The notes under the pieces were generated by a model that did no database searches, was not told where the DNA came from, and saw only the letters and a list, made by a program, of their open reading frames with translations. The translations under genes were made by a program, and so were the position numbers. Positions 53,071-61,403 of a stretch of 64,000 bases of DNA are shown here, piece after piece; the stretch's first letter is position 1, and the number at the start of each line of letters is the position of its first letter. The stretch is from an uncultured Lachnospiraceae bacterium (GTDB lineage Bacteria > Bacillota > Clostridia > Lachnospirales > Lachnospiraceae): assembly GCA_910578825.1 (NCBI GenBank), contig CAJTSB010000007.1:53873-117872 (forward strand), given 5' to 3'.

Positions 53071-54468
53071 ATGACAAATTTTGATAACCTTAACCTGGAC
53101 GAGCTGGACTTCATGGACATGGAATTAGAAGAAATTCAGGAACTGGCGGAAGGTATGCTTGCCGAGCGAAAATATTCCATGTTAAGACAGATGCTTGACA
53201 ACCTGAACGCGGCAGATATCGCTCTTTTGTTTGACGAAATCGACAAGAAAGAAATTCCACTGCTCTATCGGCTGCTTCCGAAAGAAGAGGCTGCGGAAAC
53301 TTTTACCTATATGAGCAGGGATATGCAAAAGACCCTTATCAATACGCTAACGGACCGGGAGCTGCGTGCCGTAATGGATGATATTTACCTGGATGATACC
53401 GTAGATATTATCGAGGAAATGCCGGCTAATGTTGTTGCCCGTATCTTGCGCAACACAGACGAGGAGACGCGCAAGATGATCAATCAGGTGCTGAAATATC
53501 CAAAGGACAGCGCCGGAAGCCTGATGACCATCGAGTATGTCAACATCAAAAAAGACATGACCGTTGGAGAGGCCATCAGCCGTATTCGTCAGACAGCGGT
53601 AGATAAAGAGACCATCTACACCTGTTATGTGACGGAGCACCGCAAACTCATCGGTATGGTATCCGTCAAAGATCTCCTGATGGCGGACGACTCCATGCAG
53701 ATCGAGGAAATCATGGAGACGAACGTCATCTATACCGATACACACGAAGACAAAGAAGAAGTAGTTAAAATTTTTAATAAATACGATTTCCTTGCGATTC
53801 CGGTTGTAGACCGGGAAGAACGCCTGGTGGGTATCGTCACCTTTGACGACGCTATGGACGTTATGCAGGAAGAGAATACGGAAGATATCACGAAGATGGC
53901 TGCTATGACGCCTACGGAGGACAGTTACTTTAATACCTCCGTATTTTCCCATGCCAAAAGCCGAATCGGATGGCTGCTGGTGTTGATGCTTTCCGCCACA
54001 GTCAGCGGATCCATCATCAACCATTATCAGGAATCGTTCAAACTGTATCCGCTTTTGGTATCCTTTATTCCAATGCTCAGTGGAACGGGCGGAAACTGCG
54101 GTTCCCAGAGCTCTACACTGATGATTCGCGGATTGTCCCTGGACGAAATCAAATTCAAGGACCTTGCGCGCGTTGTTTTTAAGGAATTTCGTGTGGCAAT
54201 TCTGGTAAGTATTGTACTTGCCATTGTAAACGGCCTGCGTATCTTCATCCAGTACGGAGACTATAAGATGTCCGTGATTATTGCTTTTTCGCTTGTCGCG
54301 GTTGTCGTTATTTCCAAGTTTATCGGCTGTACCCTGCCACTGATCGCAGAGCACATCCACCTCGACCCTGCGCTTATGGCGGCGCCCCTGATTTCCACGA
54401 TTGTGGACATCTGTTCCACGCTTTTATACTTTAAAATAGCAACGATTGTACTGCAGATTTCAACCTGA
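53071..54468 (+). CDS. mgtE: Magnesium transporter MgtE
   Basis: The 465-residue channel has the N-terminal helical MgtE_N domain (1-130), two CBS domains (about 135-255, with IYTCYVTEHRKLIGMVSVKD and FLAIPVVDREERLVGIVTFD), a connecting helix and five membrane helices. The pore motif region PMLSGTGGNCGSQSSTLMIR is conserved. MgtE imports Mg2+ (some also Co2+) and is gated by Mg2+ binding to its cytosolic domains. A good AAAGGAGGG precedes the ATG. Convergent or coupled partners are absent. Confidence 0.95.
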   Translation: MTNFDNLNLDELDFMDMELEEIQELAEGMLAERKYSMLRQMLDNLNAADIALLFDEIDKKEIPLLYRLLPKEEAAETFTYMSRDMQKTLINTLTDRELRAVMDDIYLDDTVDIIEEMPANVVARILRNTDEETRKMINQVLKYPKDSAGSLMTIEYVNIKKDMTVGEAISRIRQTAVDKETIYTCYVTEHRKLIGMVSVKDLLMADDSMQIEEIMETNVIYTDTHEDKEEVVKIFNKYDFLAIPVVDREERLVGIVTFDDAMDVMQEENTEDITKMAAMTPTEDSYFNTSVFSHAKSRIGWLLVLMLSATVSGSIINHYQESFKLYPLLVSFIPMLSGTGGNCGSQSSTLMIRGLSLDEIKFKDLARVVFKEFRVAILVSIVLAIVNGLRIFIQYGDYKMSVIIAFSLVAVVVISKFIGCTLPLIAEHIHLDPALMAAPLISTIVDICSTLLYFKIATIVLQIST

Positions 54469-54579
54469 GATTTCAGGAAAAGCAACGATTGCTCTGTTAG
54501 AATTACCATGTCCGCATCTCATATTTCCGCTTCAGGGCTCATATGATAAAGCAACGATATCTATCTGGGAAGTGATAGA

Positions 54580-55197
54580 ATGCTAAATTATTTATGGGGC
54601 TTTATGATTGTGATTGGAATTATCTACGCTGCATTTACCGGAAATCTTTCTGCGGTCACAAATGCCGCCCTGGATTCTTCCAAAGAGGCTGTTTCTCTAT
54701 GCATTACCATGCTGGGCGTGATGTCCCTCTGGGTAGGCCTGATGCGCATTGCGGAAAATTGCGGAATTATACGGGCGGCGGCACGGATGCTGAATCCACT
54801 GCTGCGTTTTATGTTTCCAAATATACCCAAAGGTCATAAGGCAAACGAATATATTTCCACGAACATCATCGCCAATGTCTTCGGTCTGGGCTGGGCGGCG
54901 ACTCCTGCCGGACTTAAGGCAATGGAATCTATGGGAGAATTGAATCACCACAGTAAGGTGGCAAGCCCGGAAATGTGTACGTTTCTCATTTTGAATATCT
55001 CTTCTTTCCAGCTTATCCCGGTTAATATGATTGCTTATCGCAGTCAGTACGGTTCCACAAATCCTACGGCTATTTTGGGACCGGCAATGATTGCCACTTT
55101 CTTTTCCACGCTTGCCGGTATTATTTTTGCTAAAATCATGGCATCTCTGTCGGAGAAGCAATCACATTTTCCAAATAAAAAAGGAGGTAACTTATGA
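54580..55197 (+). CDS. spmA: Spore maturation protein A (nucleoside-recognition domain)
   Basis: The 205-residue membrane protein starts MLNYLWGFMIVIGIIYAAFT. It has the gate-domain segments VMSLWVGLMRIAENCGIIR and MLNPLLRFMFPNIPKGH, then ISTNIIANVFGLGWAATPAG with four to five helices. SpmA acts with SpmB in spore core dehydration in Bacillus, but the pair also occurs in non-sporulating Lachnospiraceae. Its end overlaps the spmB start by 4 bp. GGGAAGTGATAGA precedes the ATG. Confidence 0.93.
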   Translation: MLNYLWGFMIVIGIIYAAFTGNLSAVTNAALDSSKEAVSLCITMLGVMSLWVGLMRIAENCGIIRAAARMLNPLLRFMFPNIPKGHKANEYISTNIIANVFGLGWAATPAGLKAMESMGELNHHSKVASPEMCTFLILNISSFQLIPVNMIAYRSQYGSTNPTAILGPAMIATFFSTLAGIIFAKIMASLSEKQSHFPNKKGGNL

Positions 55198-55712
55198 ATC
55201 TCCTCCTTTTTTTATCTGACGCTACGATACCTGTTTTAATTTTTTCCATTGTCGGCTACGGCCTGCTCAACCATTTTCCGGTATACGATGATTTTATCAA
55301 GGGCGCAAAAGACGGATTTCACACAGTCATCGGCATCATGCCGACGCTAATCGGATTGATGGTAGGAGTCGGCGTCCTGCGTGCATCCGGCTTTTTGGAC
55401 CTCTTATCATCCATGCTCGGCTTTATCACGGAACCGCTGCATTTTCCCGCAGAATTAGTTCCTGTCTCCATTGTAAAAATGTTTTCCTCCTCCGCGGCAA
55501 CCGGACTGGTTCTGGACATTTTCAAGGAGTTCGGTCCCGACTCGCTCTATGGAACGATAACCTCTATCATGATGAGCTGCACGGAAACCATCTTCTATAC
55601 GATGAGTATTTATTTCATGACGGCGAAAGTTCAGAAAACGCGCTATACGCTTGCCGGAGCGCTTATCACCACATTAGTCGGCACCATCGCCAGTGTGATT
55701 CTCGCCGTATGA
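55194..55712 (+). CDS. spmB: Spore maturation protein B
   Basis: The 172-residue membrane protein has a first helix (ATIPVLIFSIVGYGLLNHF), the VYDDFIKGAKDGFHTVIGIM box, and HFPAELVPVSIVKMFSSSAA with GLVLDIFKEFGPDSL, all typical of SpmB. AAAAGGAGG lies within the end of spmA, before the overlapping ATGA. The two proteins probably form one complex in the membrane. The presence of spmAB is consistent with, but does not prove, sporulation. Confidence 0.93.
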   Translation: MNLLLFLSDATIPVLIFSIVGYGLLNHFPVYDDFIKGAKDGFHTVIGIMPTLIGLMVGVGVLRASGFLDLLSSMLGFITEPLHFPAELVPVSIVKMFSSSAATGLVLDIFKEFGPDSLYGTITSIMMSCTETIFYTMSIYFMTAKVQKTRYTLAGALITTLVGTIASVILAV

Positions 55713-55763
55713 CAAATCCTCTGTCAGCAACTATATTTTACGGTATGTATCATCCGGCAAGTA

Positions 55764-57155
55764 TCATCTCTGTTTTTTAAGATACTGCCTGGTATCGGCA
55801 GCGACAACGCCGCTCAATGCCACAATCGCGATCAGGTTGGGAATTGCCATCAGCCCGTTTAAAATATCTGCAATCGTCCATACGGTGGAAACTGTCATAA
55901 ACGGACCAAGAAAAATACAGGCAATATAGATACGACGATATGTTTTCACCGCCTGTCTGCGTCCCCCGGTGAGGTATTCCAGACATTTCTCACTGTAATA
56001 ATTCCAACCCAGAATTGTCGTGAATGCAAAGCATACCAGGCATACCATAAGAAGAAAAGACGATACGCAAGACTCAAACGGCAGTCCCATCTGAAATGCC
56101 TTAGTTGTCACTGCCACACCGTCGAGTCCGCTATCCCATGTGCCGGTGACGACAATCGCAAGTCCCGTCATGGTACAGAGAATCACTGTGTCAATCACCG
56201 TGCCCAGCATGGAAACCAGCCCCTGCGCGGCAGGCTCATTTGTCTGCACCGCGGCTGCGGCAATCGGTGCGCTCCCCAACCCGGCTTCATTGGAAAAAAT
56301 GCCTCGCGCTACGCCTTTCTGCATAGATAGCAGCATCGCGCCAATTGCACCCCCGGCTGCCGCCCTGCCTCCAAATGCGCTTTGCACAATAAGCGCAAGA
56401 GCCGCTGGAATTTCCCTGGCATGAAAGACCAGAATTAAAACGGTGGCGGTAACGTATATGGCAGCCATAAACGGCACCAGCACCTGCGCCACATTGGAAA
56501 TTCGTTTCAGACCGCCAATCAGGACAAGTCCCACGCATACCGTCAGAATGATACCGGAAATGACAACGCTCCAGGAATATTCCCTTCCAAATAAAGCAAC
56601 GGTCCATTGATTCTGCGGGTCAAAAAAATAATTCACTGCTCCGGTAATTCCATTAATCTGGGTAAACGTTCCAATTCCCAGAAGTCCGGCGCCCAGTCCG
56701 AAACATGCAAAGCACTTCCCGAGCCACTTCCAGTTTTTACCCATTCCCCGTTCGATATAATAGAACGGTCCGCCTATGATATGGCCGTCTCTTGAGACAA
56801 CGCGATATTTTATCGCCAGAAAACATTCAGAATATTTTGTTGCCGTTCCCACAATTGCCGCCGCAATCATCCAGAACAATGCCCCTGGTCCGCCTGCCAC
56901 CAATGCGGTGGCAACGCCCACAATATTTCCGGTTCCAATCGTTGCCGACAAGGCGGTACAAAGAGCGGCAAACGCTGTTACTTCTCCCTCTTCCCCTGTT
57001 TTCTCATTGGTAACAAGATTGCGTACGGCAAGTCCAAACTGCCGTACCTGAATTCCCCGCAGACGGATGGTCATAAAAATTCCAACCGTAAGTATCAACA
57101 CAATCAGCGGAATTCCCCATACCGCATCGTCAATCTTCTGCAAAATACGTTCCAT
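55764..57155 (-). CDS. Alanine or glycine:cation symporter (AGCS)
   Basis: About 463 residues with 10-11 helices. The AGCS signature follows: IPLIVLILTVGIFMTIRLRG, TALSATIGTGNIVGVATALV, GGPFYYIERGMGKNWKWLGK and FSNEAGLGSAPIAAAAVQTN. Members import alanine or glycine with Na+ or H+. ATG 57155 is used; a TTG three codons upstream is possible. It lies alone on the minus strand, converging with spmB. No glycine riboswitch is seen in the short upstream gap. Confidence 0.92.
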   Translation of the reverse strand: MERILQKIDDAVWGIPLIVLILTVGIFMTIRLRGIQVRQFGLAVRNLVTNEKTGEEGEVTAFAALCTALSATIGTGNIVGVATALVAGGPGALFWMIAAAIVGTATKYSECFLAIKYRVVSRDGHIIGGPFYYIERGMGKNWKWLGKCFACFGLGAGLLGIGTFTQINGITGAVNYFFDPQNQWTVALFGREYSWSVVISGIILTVCVGLVLIGGLKRISNVAQVLVPFMAAIYVTATVLILVFHAREIPAALALIVQSAFGGRAAAGGAIGAMLLSMQKGVARGIFSNEAGLGSAPIAAAAVQTNEPAAQGLVSMLGTVIDTVILCTMTGLAIVVTGTWDSGLDGVAVTTKAFQMGLPFESCVSSFLLMVCLVCFAFTTILGWNYYSEKCLEYLTGGRRQAVKTYRRIYIACIFLGPFMTVSTVWTIADILNGLMAIPNLIAIVALSGVVAADTRQYLKKQR

Positions 57156-57225
57156 TGTTACCAATCAATGATATCCCCCCTCCTGTAACGCCAATCCGGA
57201 TATATTCCTGACTGCGCCTTCCTTT

Positions 57226-58101
57226 TTAATCAAGATACCTTGCCAGCTGCGGCATCCAGTCCCCCAAAAATACCTCGTCTTTTAATACGCCCTCAAATAC
57301 CGGCTCCAAAAATTTCACTGATACCCCAATGACGTCCTCCCACTGAGGGTATGTCTCCTTTTTTCGTTTACAATGGCTTTTCCAACGTTTTTGCATATAT
57401 CCATAATCCCGATAACCTTTGAGTGTATCCATACGTTTTTCCAGTGATGGAATGGGATATTCCTTGATCAGATGATTCAGGCTTTCCCAGAATTTTCTCC
57501 CATTCACCGACTCCATACAAAGCATATCATACACCCCATGATACCATGACATATCCTTAATCAACTCAAGCTCCTTGATAATCTCATAAAAAGCCAGCGT
57601 TAGATACTCCTCCGGCGGAAACATACGATATGTATAGTTTTCCTGCGTCTGCTTCGCAATGCCGCTCTTTGTCTGTAACAATACCTCATGAGCCGGAAAA
57701 GGTATCAAATGCAGCTCAAATGGAATCCGATAAGGCGTTCTGTTGATTTCCAGAAACAGTTTCGTAAAATCTCCTTTGCGTCCTTTTCTGAGAAACTGAA
57801 TCTTTAACTCTTGCTCTTCTACGGTTCCCTCTTCCGTTTCCGCTGTCTCAGACTCGCTGAATGATGAAAATAATGATTCCAATTTCTCAATAGTATCTGA
57901 GAGCTCCTCCTTAGGCGTAAAAAATTCCATTTTATCCAATAGCACGCGCTGATATTTCTCATCTTCGAGAAAGGCATCGCTTTTTAACAGCATTCTGGCG
58001 CTCCATGGCGTTTCGCCTATGGCTTTTAATATCTTCTCTGCTGCAATTATTGCAGTATTGTATATTGATAATTTTTTCTCTTTGTTTATCTTTGCATCCA
58101 T
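57226..58101 (-). CDS. AbiEii-like putative toxin lacking the nucleotidyltransferase motif
   Basis: The 291-residue product follows the AbiEi-like gene by 1 bp. The middle part (RMFPPEEYLTLAFYEIIKE, then LELIKDMSWYHGVYDMLCM) matches the second half of AbiEii-type proteins, where a D in the D-x-Y-D-like segment follows a helix ending in KD. But the N-terminal GS-x-D(I/L)D nucleotide-transfer motif is not found; the only similar string is LKSDAFLED. An acidic segment (SESETAETEEGTVEEQE) sits near residue 85. It may be a divergent or inactive toxin, or a new family that uses the AbiEi partner. Confidence 0.6.
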   Translation of the reverse strand: MDAKINKEKKLSIYNTAIIAAEKILKAIGETPWSARMLLKSDAFLEDEKYQRVLLDKMEFFTPKEELSDTIEKLESLFSSFSESETAETEEGTVEEQELKIQFLRKGRKGDFTKLFLEINRTPYRIPFELHLIPFPAHEVLLQTKSGIAKQTQENYTYRMFPPEEYLTLAFYEIIKELELIKDMSWYHGVYDMLCMESVNGRKFWESLNHLIKEYPIPSLEKRMDTLKGYRDYGYMQKRWKSHCKRKKETYPQWEDVIGVSVKFLEPVFEGVLKDEVFLGDWMPQLARYLD

Positions 58102-58102
58102 T

Positions 58103-58723
58103 TTACAACCACACTCCTATCCGATTTTGCACTTTTTGCGTAACCTTTCGGAGCTTTGCGTATTCCAGAAGTTTCTGAACATCTTTCTGTGGCTCGTCAA
58201 TATAGTTACGTAACGACTGCTGCAATACCTCACGTTCCAGTTTGTCCTCAAACTTCAGACAGTCACAGATGAGCCGTTCCTTATTATAGAGAAACATCTT
58301 TCCTTCGCCCATAGAAAATTCCTCTGCGCCTGTCATTAAAATGTCCGGCTCGAGATAATAAGGCTGTACGGGAGGATAATTCATCTTAAACCTGGATTTT
58401 GAGGTATTTTTATCAATTGCTATCTGCCAGCAGGCCGGCCTGGTCTCCAGATAGCCATGGTAATACAATGCCGTCTCCAAACATAATACTCCGTCCGGGA
58501 ACAGACCGCTAATCATCGTTTCCTCGGATTTTTCAGCAAATCCTATGCTGTAATATCCGTTTTTTACCCTCTCAATCACGCCCTCATCCACTAACTGTTG
58601 AATCTTCCGGTAATCCATGGGTAGCTCATATAATTCAGAAGTCTTCATGATTCCACCGTGTGATTCCATTTCCTGATACAGTTTTTCAATCAATGCATTC
58701 TTCTTTTCCTGTACTTTTCCCAT
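58103..58723 (-). CDS. AbiEi-family antitoxin / transcriptional regulator
   Basis: The 206-residue protein has an N-terminal winged helix (HGGIMKTSELYELPMDYRKI, then VDEGVIERVKNGYYSIGF), the AbiEi_4 type. A C-terminal region has LFPDGVLCLETALYYHGYL, QIAIDKNTSKSRFKMNYPP and KERLICDCLKFEDKLEREVL, similar to AbiEi antitoxins. Such antitoxins repress their own operon by binding DNA repeats. A perfect consensus promoter and a TTATGCAAT repeat stand upstream. The partner gene starts 1 bp downstream. In characterised cases the pair forms a type IV toxin-antitoxin or abortive-infection system. Confidence 0.85.
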   Translation of the reverse strand: MGKVQEKKNALIEKLYQEMESHGGIMKTSELYELPMDYRKIQQLVDEGVIERVKNGYYSIGFAEKSEETMISGLFPDGVLCLETALYYHGYLETRPACWQIAIDKNTSKSRFKMNYPPVQPYYLEPDILMTGAEEFSMGEGKMFLYNKERLICDCLKFEDKLEREVLQQSLRNYIDEPQKDVQKLLEYAKLRKVTQKVQNRIGVWL

Positions 58724-58760
58724 ATATTTTCCGCTCCTGTTTCTTTATGGTGGTGTTTTT

Positions 58761-58789
58761 ATTATAATCTTATTCTAATATGCTGTCAA
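58761..58789 (-). promoter_or_regulatory. Perfect consensus promoter of the abiE-like operon
   Basis: On the minus strand TTGACA (58789-58784) and TATAAT (58766-58761), both exact, are 17 nt apart, 38 nt before the abiEi ATG. An ATTGCATAA element touches the -35 box upstream, a likely regulator site. Confidence 0.9.
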
Positions 58790-58949
58790 TTATGCAATGT
58801 TTTGTGTTTTCTTATGTTGTATAATTTTGTTATAGTCTGCTTGTAATTGGAATCTGTATGCCAAAAGGACCTGCTGCTATTGCAGCAGAGTCACATTGCA
58901 TAAGATTGCATCTGGAAAACATGTTTTCCGAGTGCAATCTTTATGCAAT
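58790..58949. repeat. Three copies of ATTGCATAA/TTATGCAAT
   Basis: TTATGCAAT occurs at 58790-58798 and 58941-58949, and its inverse ATTGCATAA at 58895-58903. One copy abuts the -35 box of the abiE-like promoter and two form the arms of hairpin 2 of the palindromic element. Confidence 0.7.
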
Positions 58950-58986
58950 TGTCACCTGTCACGCTTTGTGACAGGTGCTTTTGGCA
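58859..58986. repeat. Cloverleaf-like palindromic element (three hairpins inside an outer inverted repeat)
   Basis: TGCCAAAAG (58859-58867) pairs with CTTTTGGCA (58978-58986). Inside are three hairpins. Hairpin 1 has stem 58871-58877 with 58882-58888 and loop TATT. Hairpin 2 is about 25 bp, with arms 58895-58920 and 58923-58949, one bulge near 58903, a few mispaired bases between its two stem segments and a perfect GGAAAACATGTTTTCC core. Hairpin 3 has a perfect 10-bp stem 58953-58962 with 58968-58977 and a 5-nt loop. The element fills the 378-bp gap (58724-59101) between abiEi and the ArgR-like gene. It may be a structured RNA, a MITE-like repeat or a regulatory cruciform. Confidence 0.75.
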
Positions 58987-59009
58987 AAGAATTATTAAAT
59001 CCATATACA
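58981..59009 (+). promoter_or_regulatory. Candidate promoter of the ArgR-like gene at the element edge
   Basis: TTGGCA (58981-58986) and TATACA (59004-59009) are 17 nt apart. The -35 box is the outer arm of the palindromic element, so folding or protein binding there would affect it. The ATG is 93 nt downstream. Confidence 0.5.
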
Positions 59010-59101
59010 GTAGCGTAATAAAATGCATTATCTCTTTACAAATATCATATTCTCATTTAGATTATTAATAGTACAAGATTTTGAAAAATCAGGGAGGCAT
59101 T

Positions 59102-59614
59102 ATGTCACAAAACAGATTAAAGAAAAATCCATCCAGAGAGACCTGCGAATCTATCATTCGCAGAATTCTTACATCCGAAATTCGAGAACGGGGAAGAAAC
59201 AAACACTTTCGCCAGGCAAGAGATTTCATGCCTTATTTTGAATCCCTTTATCCGGCATCCGATAGCCTGACAAAACAGGTGCAGCGCGCCGTCAAAACAT
59301 TGAATCTGCCCAGAGACGAAAACGGATATTTTATCATCAACAAATCTCCTCTTCAGGTAGAACAGGAACGAGAGCTCAAACGGATATTTGAAATGTCAGA
59401 CGCTGCCTCCTGCGGCCTCATTGACTGCGAGACAGTTTTTCTGGAAGTCCAGCCTTCCTATGTGGACTATCTCTTGCATCTGATTGCAGAATCCGAATCA
59501 TTTACGGGTTTGTATGTTACAATGCATCGCACCTGTAATGGCATCATTTTTTACACCAGAGACAAACTTTCCCTCCTGGGATTATTGAAACAACTGGAAC
59601 CGAATGACAATTAA
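59102..59614 (+). CDS. ArgR-like predicted DNA-binding protein
   Basis: The 170-residue product starts at ATG 59102, which has GGGAGG 6 nt upstream; the longer frame from 59081 is rejected. The N-terminal half (FMPYFESLYPASDSLTKQVQ, RAVKTLNLPRDENGYFIINK) has the strand-helix order of ArgR winged helices. The C-terminal half (VFLEVQPSYVDYLLHLIAES, YVTMHRTCNGIIFYTRDKLS) resembles the ArgR arginine-binding domain but with low similarity. The typical GT-rich arginine motif is not clear. It may be a divergent regulator. The call is based on fold pattern only. Confidence 0.5.
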   Translation: MSQNRLKKNPSRETCESIIRRILTSEIRERGRNKHFRQARDFMPYFESLYPASDSLTKQVQRAVKTLNLPRDENGYFIINKSPLQVEQERELKRIFEMSDAASCGLIDCETVFLEVQPSYVDYLLHLIAESESFTGLYVTMHRTCNGIIFYTRDKLSLLGLLKQLEPNDN

Positions 59615-59699
59615 CCTGAACTTAATTTTTCTATTTTTAAATACAATTTAATTTATTTTCTGATAATTATGCTCGTTTTTTCTAATGTCCTGGAATAAC

Positions 59700-59737
59700 T
59701 TAAAGGACAATATATCGTTAAATATATTGTCCTTTAA
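59700..59737. terminator. Bidirectional terminator between ArgR-like and DD-carboxypeptidase genes
   Basis: A perfect 16-bp stem (59700-59715 with 59722-59737) has a 6-nt loop and T-rich arms. It lies 86 bp past the ArgR-like stop and before the end of the convergent gene at 59854. About 115 bp of A/T-rich sequence separate it from that gene and hold nothing further. Confidence 0.85.
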
Positions 59738-59853
59738 TATTTTATCTTCCCTATAAAAATGTCGTTTAAATAATAAATTACATAATTTCCTTATTTATCC
59801 AGACGATATTCTTTCAACCTGCCTGCAAGGTTCGAACCTCTTAACGCTGAGAC

Positions 59854-61221
59854 TTACCTTCGGAATCTGCGCCGCCATTTTCTCTCTTTCATTTCCTTAA
59901 ATCTCTGTCTATACTGTTTTTTACTTTCAATTTTGTACCGTATCAGATAGAAATTATCTGCCAGATGATAAATTCCAAATCCAAGACCCGCCAGAAGGAT
60001 CACTAGCAAAACTCCGATAACAACATATTTTACATTGATGCGAATAACCTTTTTCTCCGGCATTTTTACATTTTCCATTTTCTTTTGAAACTTAAATTCC
60101 GGCACTTTTGTTCCCGTCATTTCGATATTTGCTCCGCCGACTCTTCGATTCGCATACGTATATTCAATCTTTCCGATTACCTGGCTTTCATCATGTGTTT
60201 CTTCCACTTTGGGCACCGCATCCTCAAAATCTGCAGCGACCGGAAGAACAATACAGCCGTCACGGTTTAATCCAATAAAAGATTCTTCATTTTCAAAAAT
60301 CTTAATCTCCGGTATGTCCTCTACATAATTCTTTTCATTCTCCGCCACATTCCATAGCTGAAAGTTTTCGAAACAATAATCAAACAAAGTTCGCGTATCT
60401 GTATAATGCGCCGGTCCCTGCTCTTTCATGACAACGCATATCAACGTCATTCCATCTTTTTCTGCGAAGGTTGCCAATGTACTTCCCGCCACACTCGTAT
60501 AACCGGTCTTTCCCCCTATACAGTAATCATATAGATACTGTTCATCTCCCTTATAGTTATTGAGCATCTTATGGTGATTACTCAGATAAGTCTCTTCACT
60601 GTGCTTGTTTGTCGGAGGGATTGTATACCGCCTGGTATTCACAATCATCCGGAAAATATCATTCTGTAAGGCTGCCCTGGAAATTGTCGCTATATCATTT
60701 GCACAGGTCCAGTGGTCTTCATCCGGCAGACCATGCGGGTTATTAAAATGTGTATCTTTACAACCCAGTTCCCTGGCTTTATCATTCATCATGTTAATAA
60801 AATCCTGATAATCTTTGCCAACATGTTCGGCAATCGCATAGGCGCATTCATTTGCCGATTCCAACATCATTCCATAGAGACATTCCCTCATCGACATCAC
60901 TTCATCAATGTCACGTGAAATTCCGGAACCCTCTGTCTTGTACACTGCATCCTGCGAAAAAGTCACCTCTTCGTCTAATCCCGCGTTTTCTACTGCAAGC
61001 AAAATTGTCATAATCTTGGTGATACTTGCCGGGTAACATTGTTCATGCGAATTTTTCTCATACAGTACCGTTCCGGTAGATGCTTCCATTACAATCGCTG
61101 ACTCCCCCTGAATCTGAGGTCCCTCTGGCCAATATTCCTCTGCATGAACCGAAAAACCATGTATCGGCAGCAGACAGATTACACCGAGCAGTAAAGCCCG
61201 CCATCTCTTTTTGTTCTTCAT
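59854..61221 (-). CDS. D-alanyl-D-alanine carboxypeptidase (DacF-like)
   Basis: The 455-residue S11 peptidase has a signal peptide (about 1-28). It shows the PBP triad: Ser66-x-x-Lys69 in CYPASITKIMTILL, Ser122-x-Asn124 in LESANECAYAIAEH, and KTG in IGGKTGYTSVAGS. A PBP5_C-like domain follows and a C-terminal helix (VVIGVLLVILLAGLGFGIYH) with a basic tail, which may anchor it. It trims the terminal D-Ala of wall peptides outside the membrane. AAGGAG precedes the ATG. The promoter is at 61301-61329. Confidence 0.94.
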   Translation of the reverse strand: MKNKKRWRALLLGVICLLPIHGFSVHAEEYWPEGPQIQGESAIVMEASTGTVLYEKNSHEQCYPASITKIMTILLAVENAGLDEEVTFSQDAVYKTEGSGISRDIDEVMSMRECLYGMMLESANECAYAIAEHVGKDYQDFINMMNDKARELGCKDTHFNNPHGLPDEDHWTCANDIATISRAALQNDIFRMIVNTRRYTIPPTNKHSEETYLSNHHKMLNNYKGDEQYLYDYCIGGKTGYTSVAGSTLATFAEKDGMTLICVVMKEQGPAHYTDTRTLFDYCFENFQLWNVAENEKNYVEDIPEIKIFENEESFIGLNRDGCIVLPVAADFEDAVPKVEETHDESQVIGKIEYTYANRRVGGANIEMTGTKVPEFKFQKKMENVKMPEKKVIRINVKYVVIGVLLVILLAGLGFGIYHLADNFYLIRYKIESKKQYRQRFKEMKERKWRRRFRR

Positions 61222-61300
61222 GAAATTTTCTCCTTGTCACCGATAAATATCGGACATCGTAAAAATTACTTGAATTTTACAAAATTGTTACATCGCCTAT

Positions 61301-61329
61301 AGTATAGCATATCCAAAAACGCAAATCAA
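61301..61329 (-). promoter_or_regulatory. Candidate sigma-A promoter of the DD-carboxypeptidase gene
   Basis: On the minus strand TTGATT (61329-61324) and TATACT (61306-61301) are 17 nt apart, giving a leader of about 75 nt. Confidence 0.55.
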
Positions 61330-61403
61330 CTTTCTAAAATGTCCTTTTTTTTCTGGAAAATATATAGTAAGATAAAAATAAAAAAATCTAAAAGGAGACA
61401 TCT

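Noticed and set aside
53347..54360. 337-codon minus-strand open frame opposite mgtE
   Set aside because: It is antisense to a clear MgtE gene, has no ribosome binding site and a His/Asn-rich composition typical of shadow frames.
54430..54565. AGCAACGAT occurring three times near the end of mgtE and before spmA
   Set aside because: One copy is coding, spacing is irregular and no symmetry or promoter relation is seen; probably chance.
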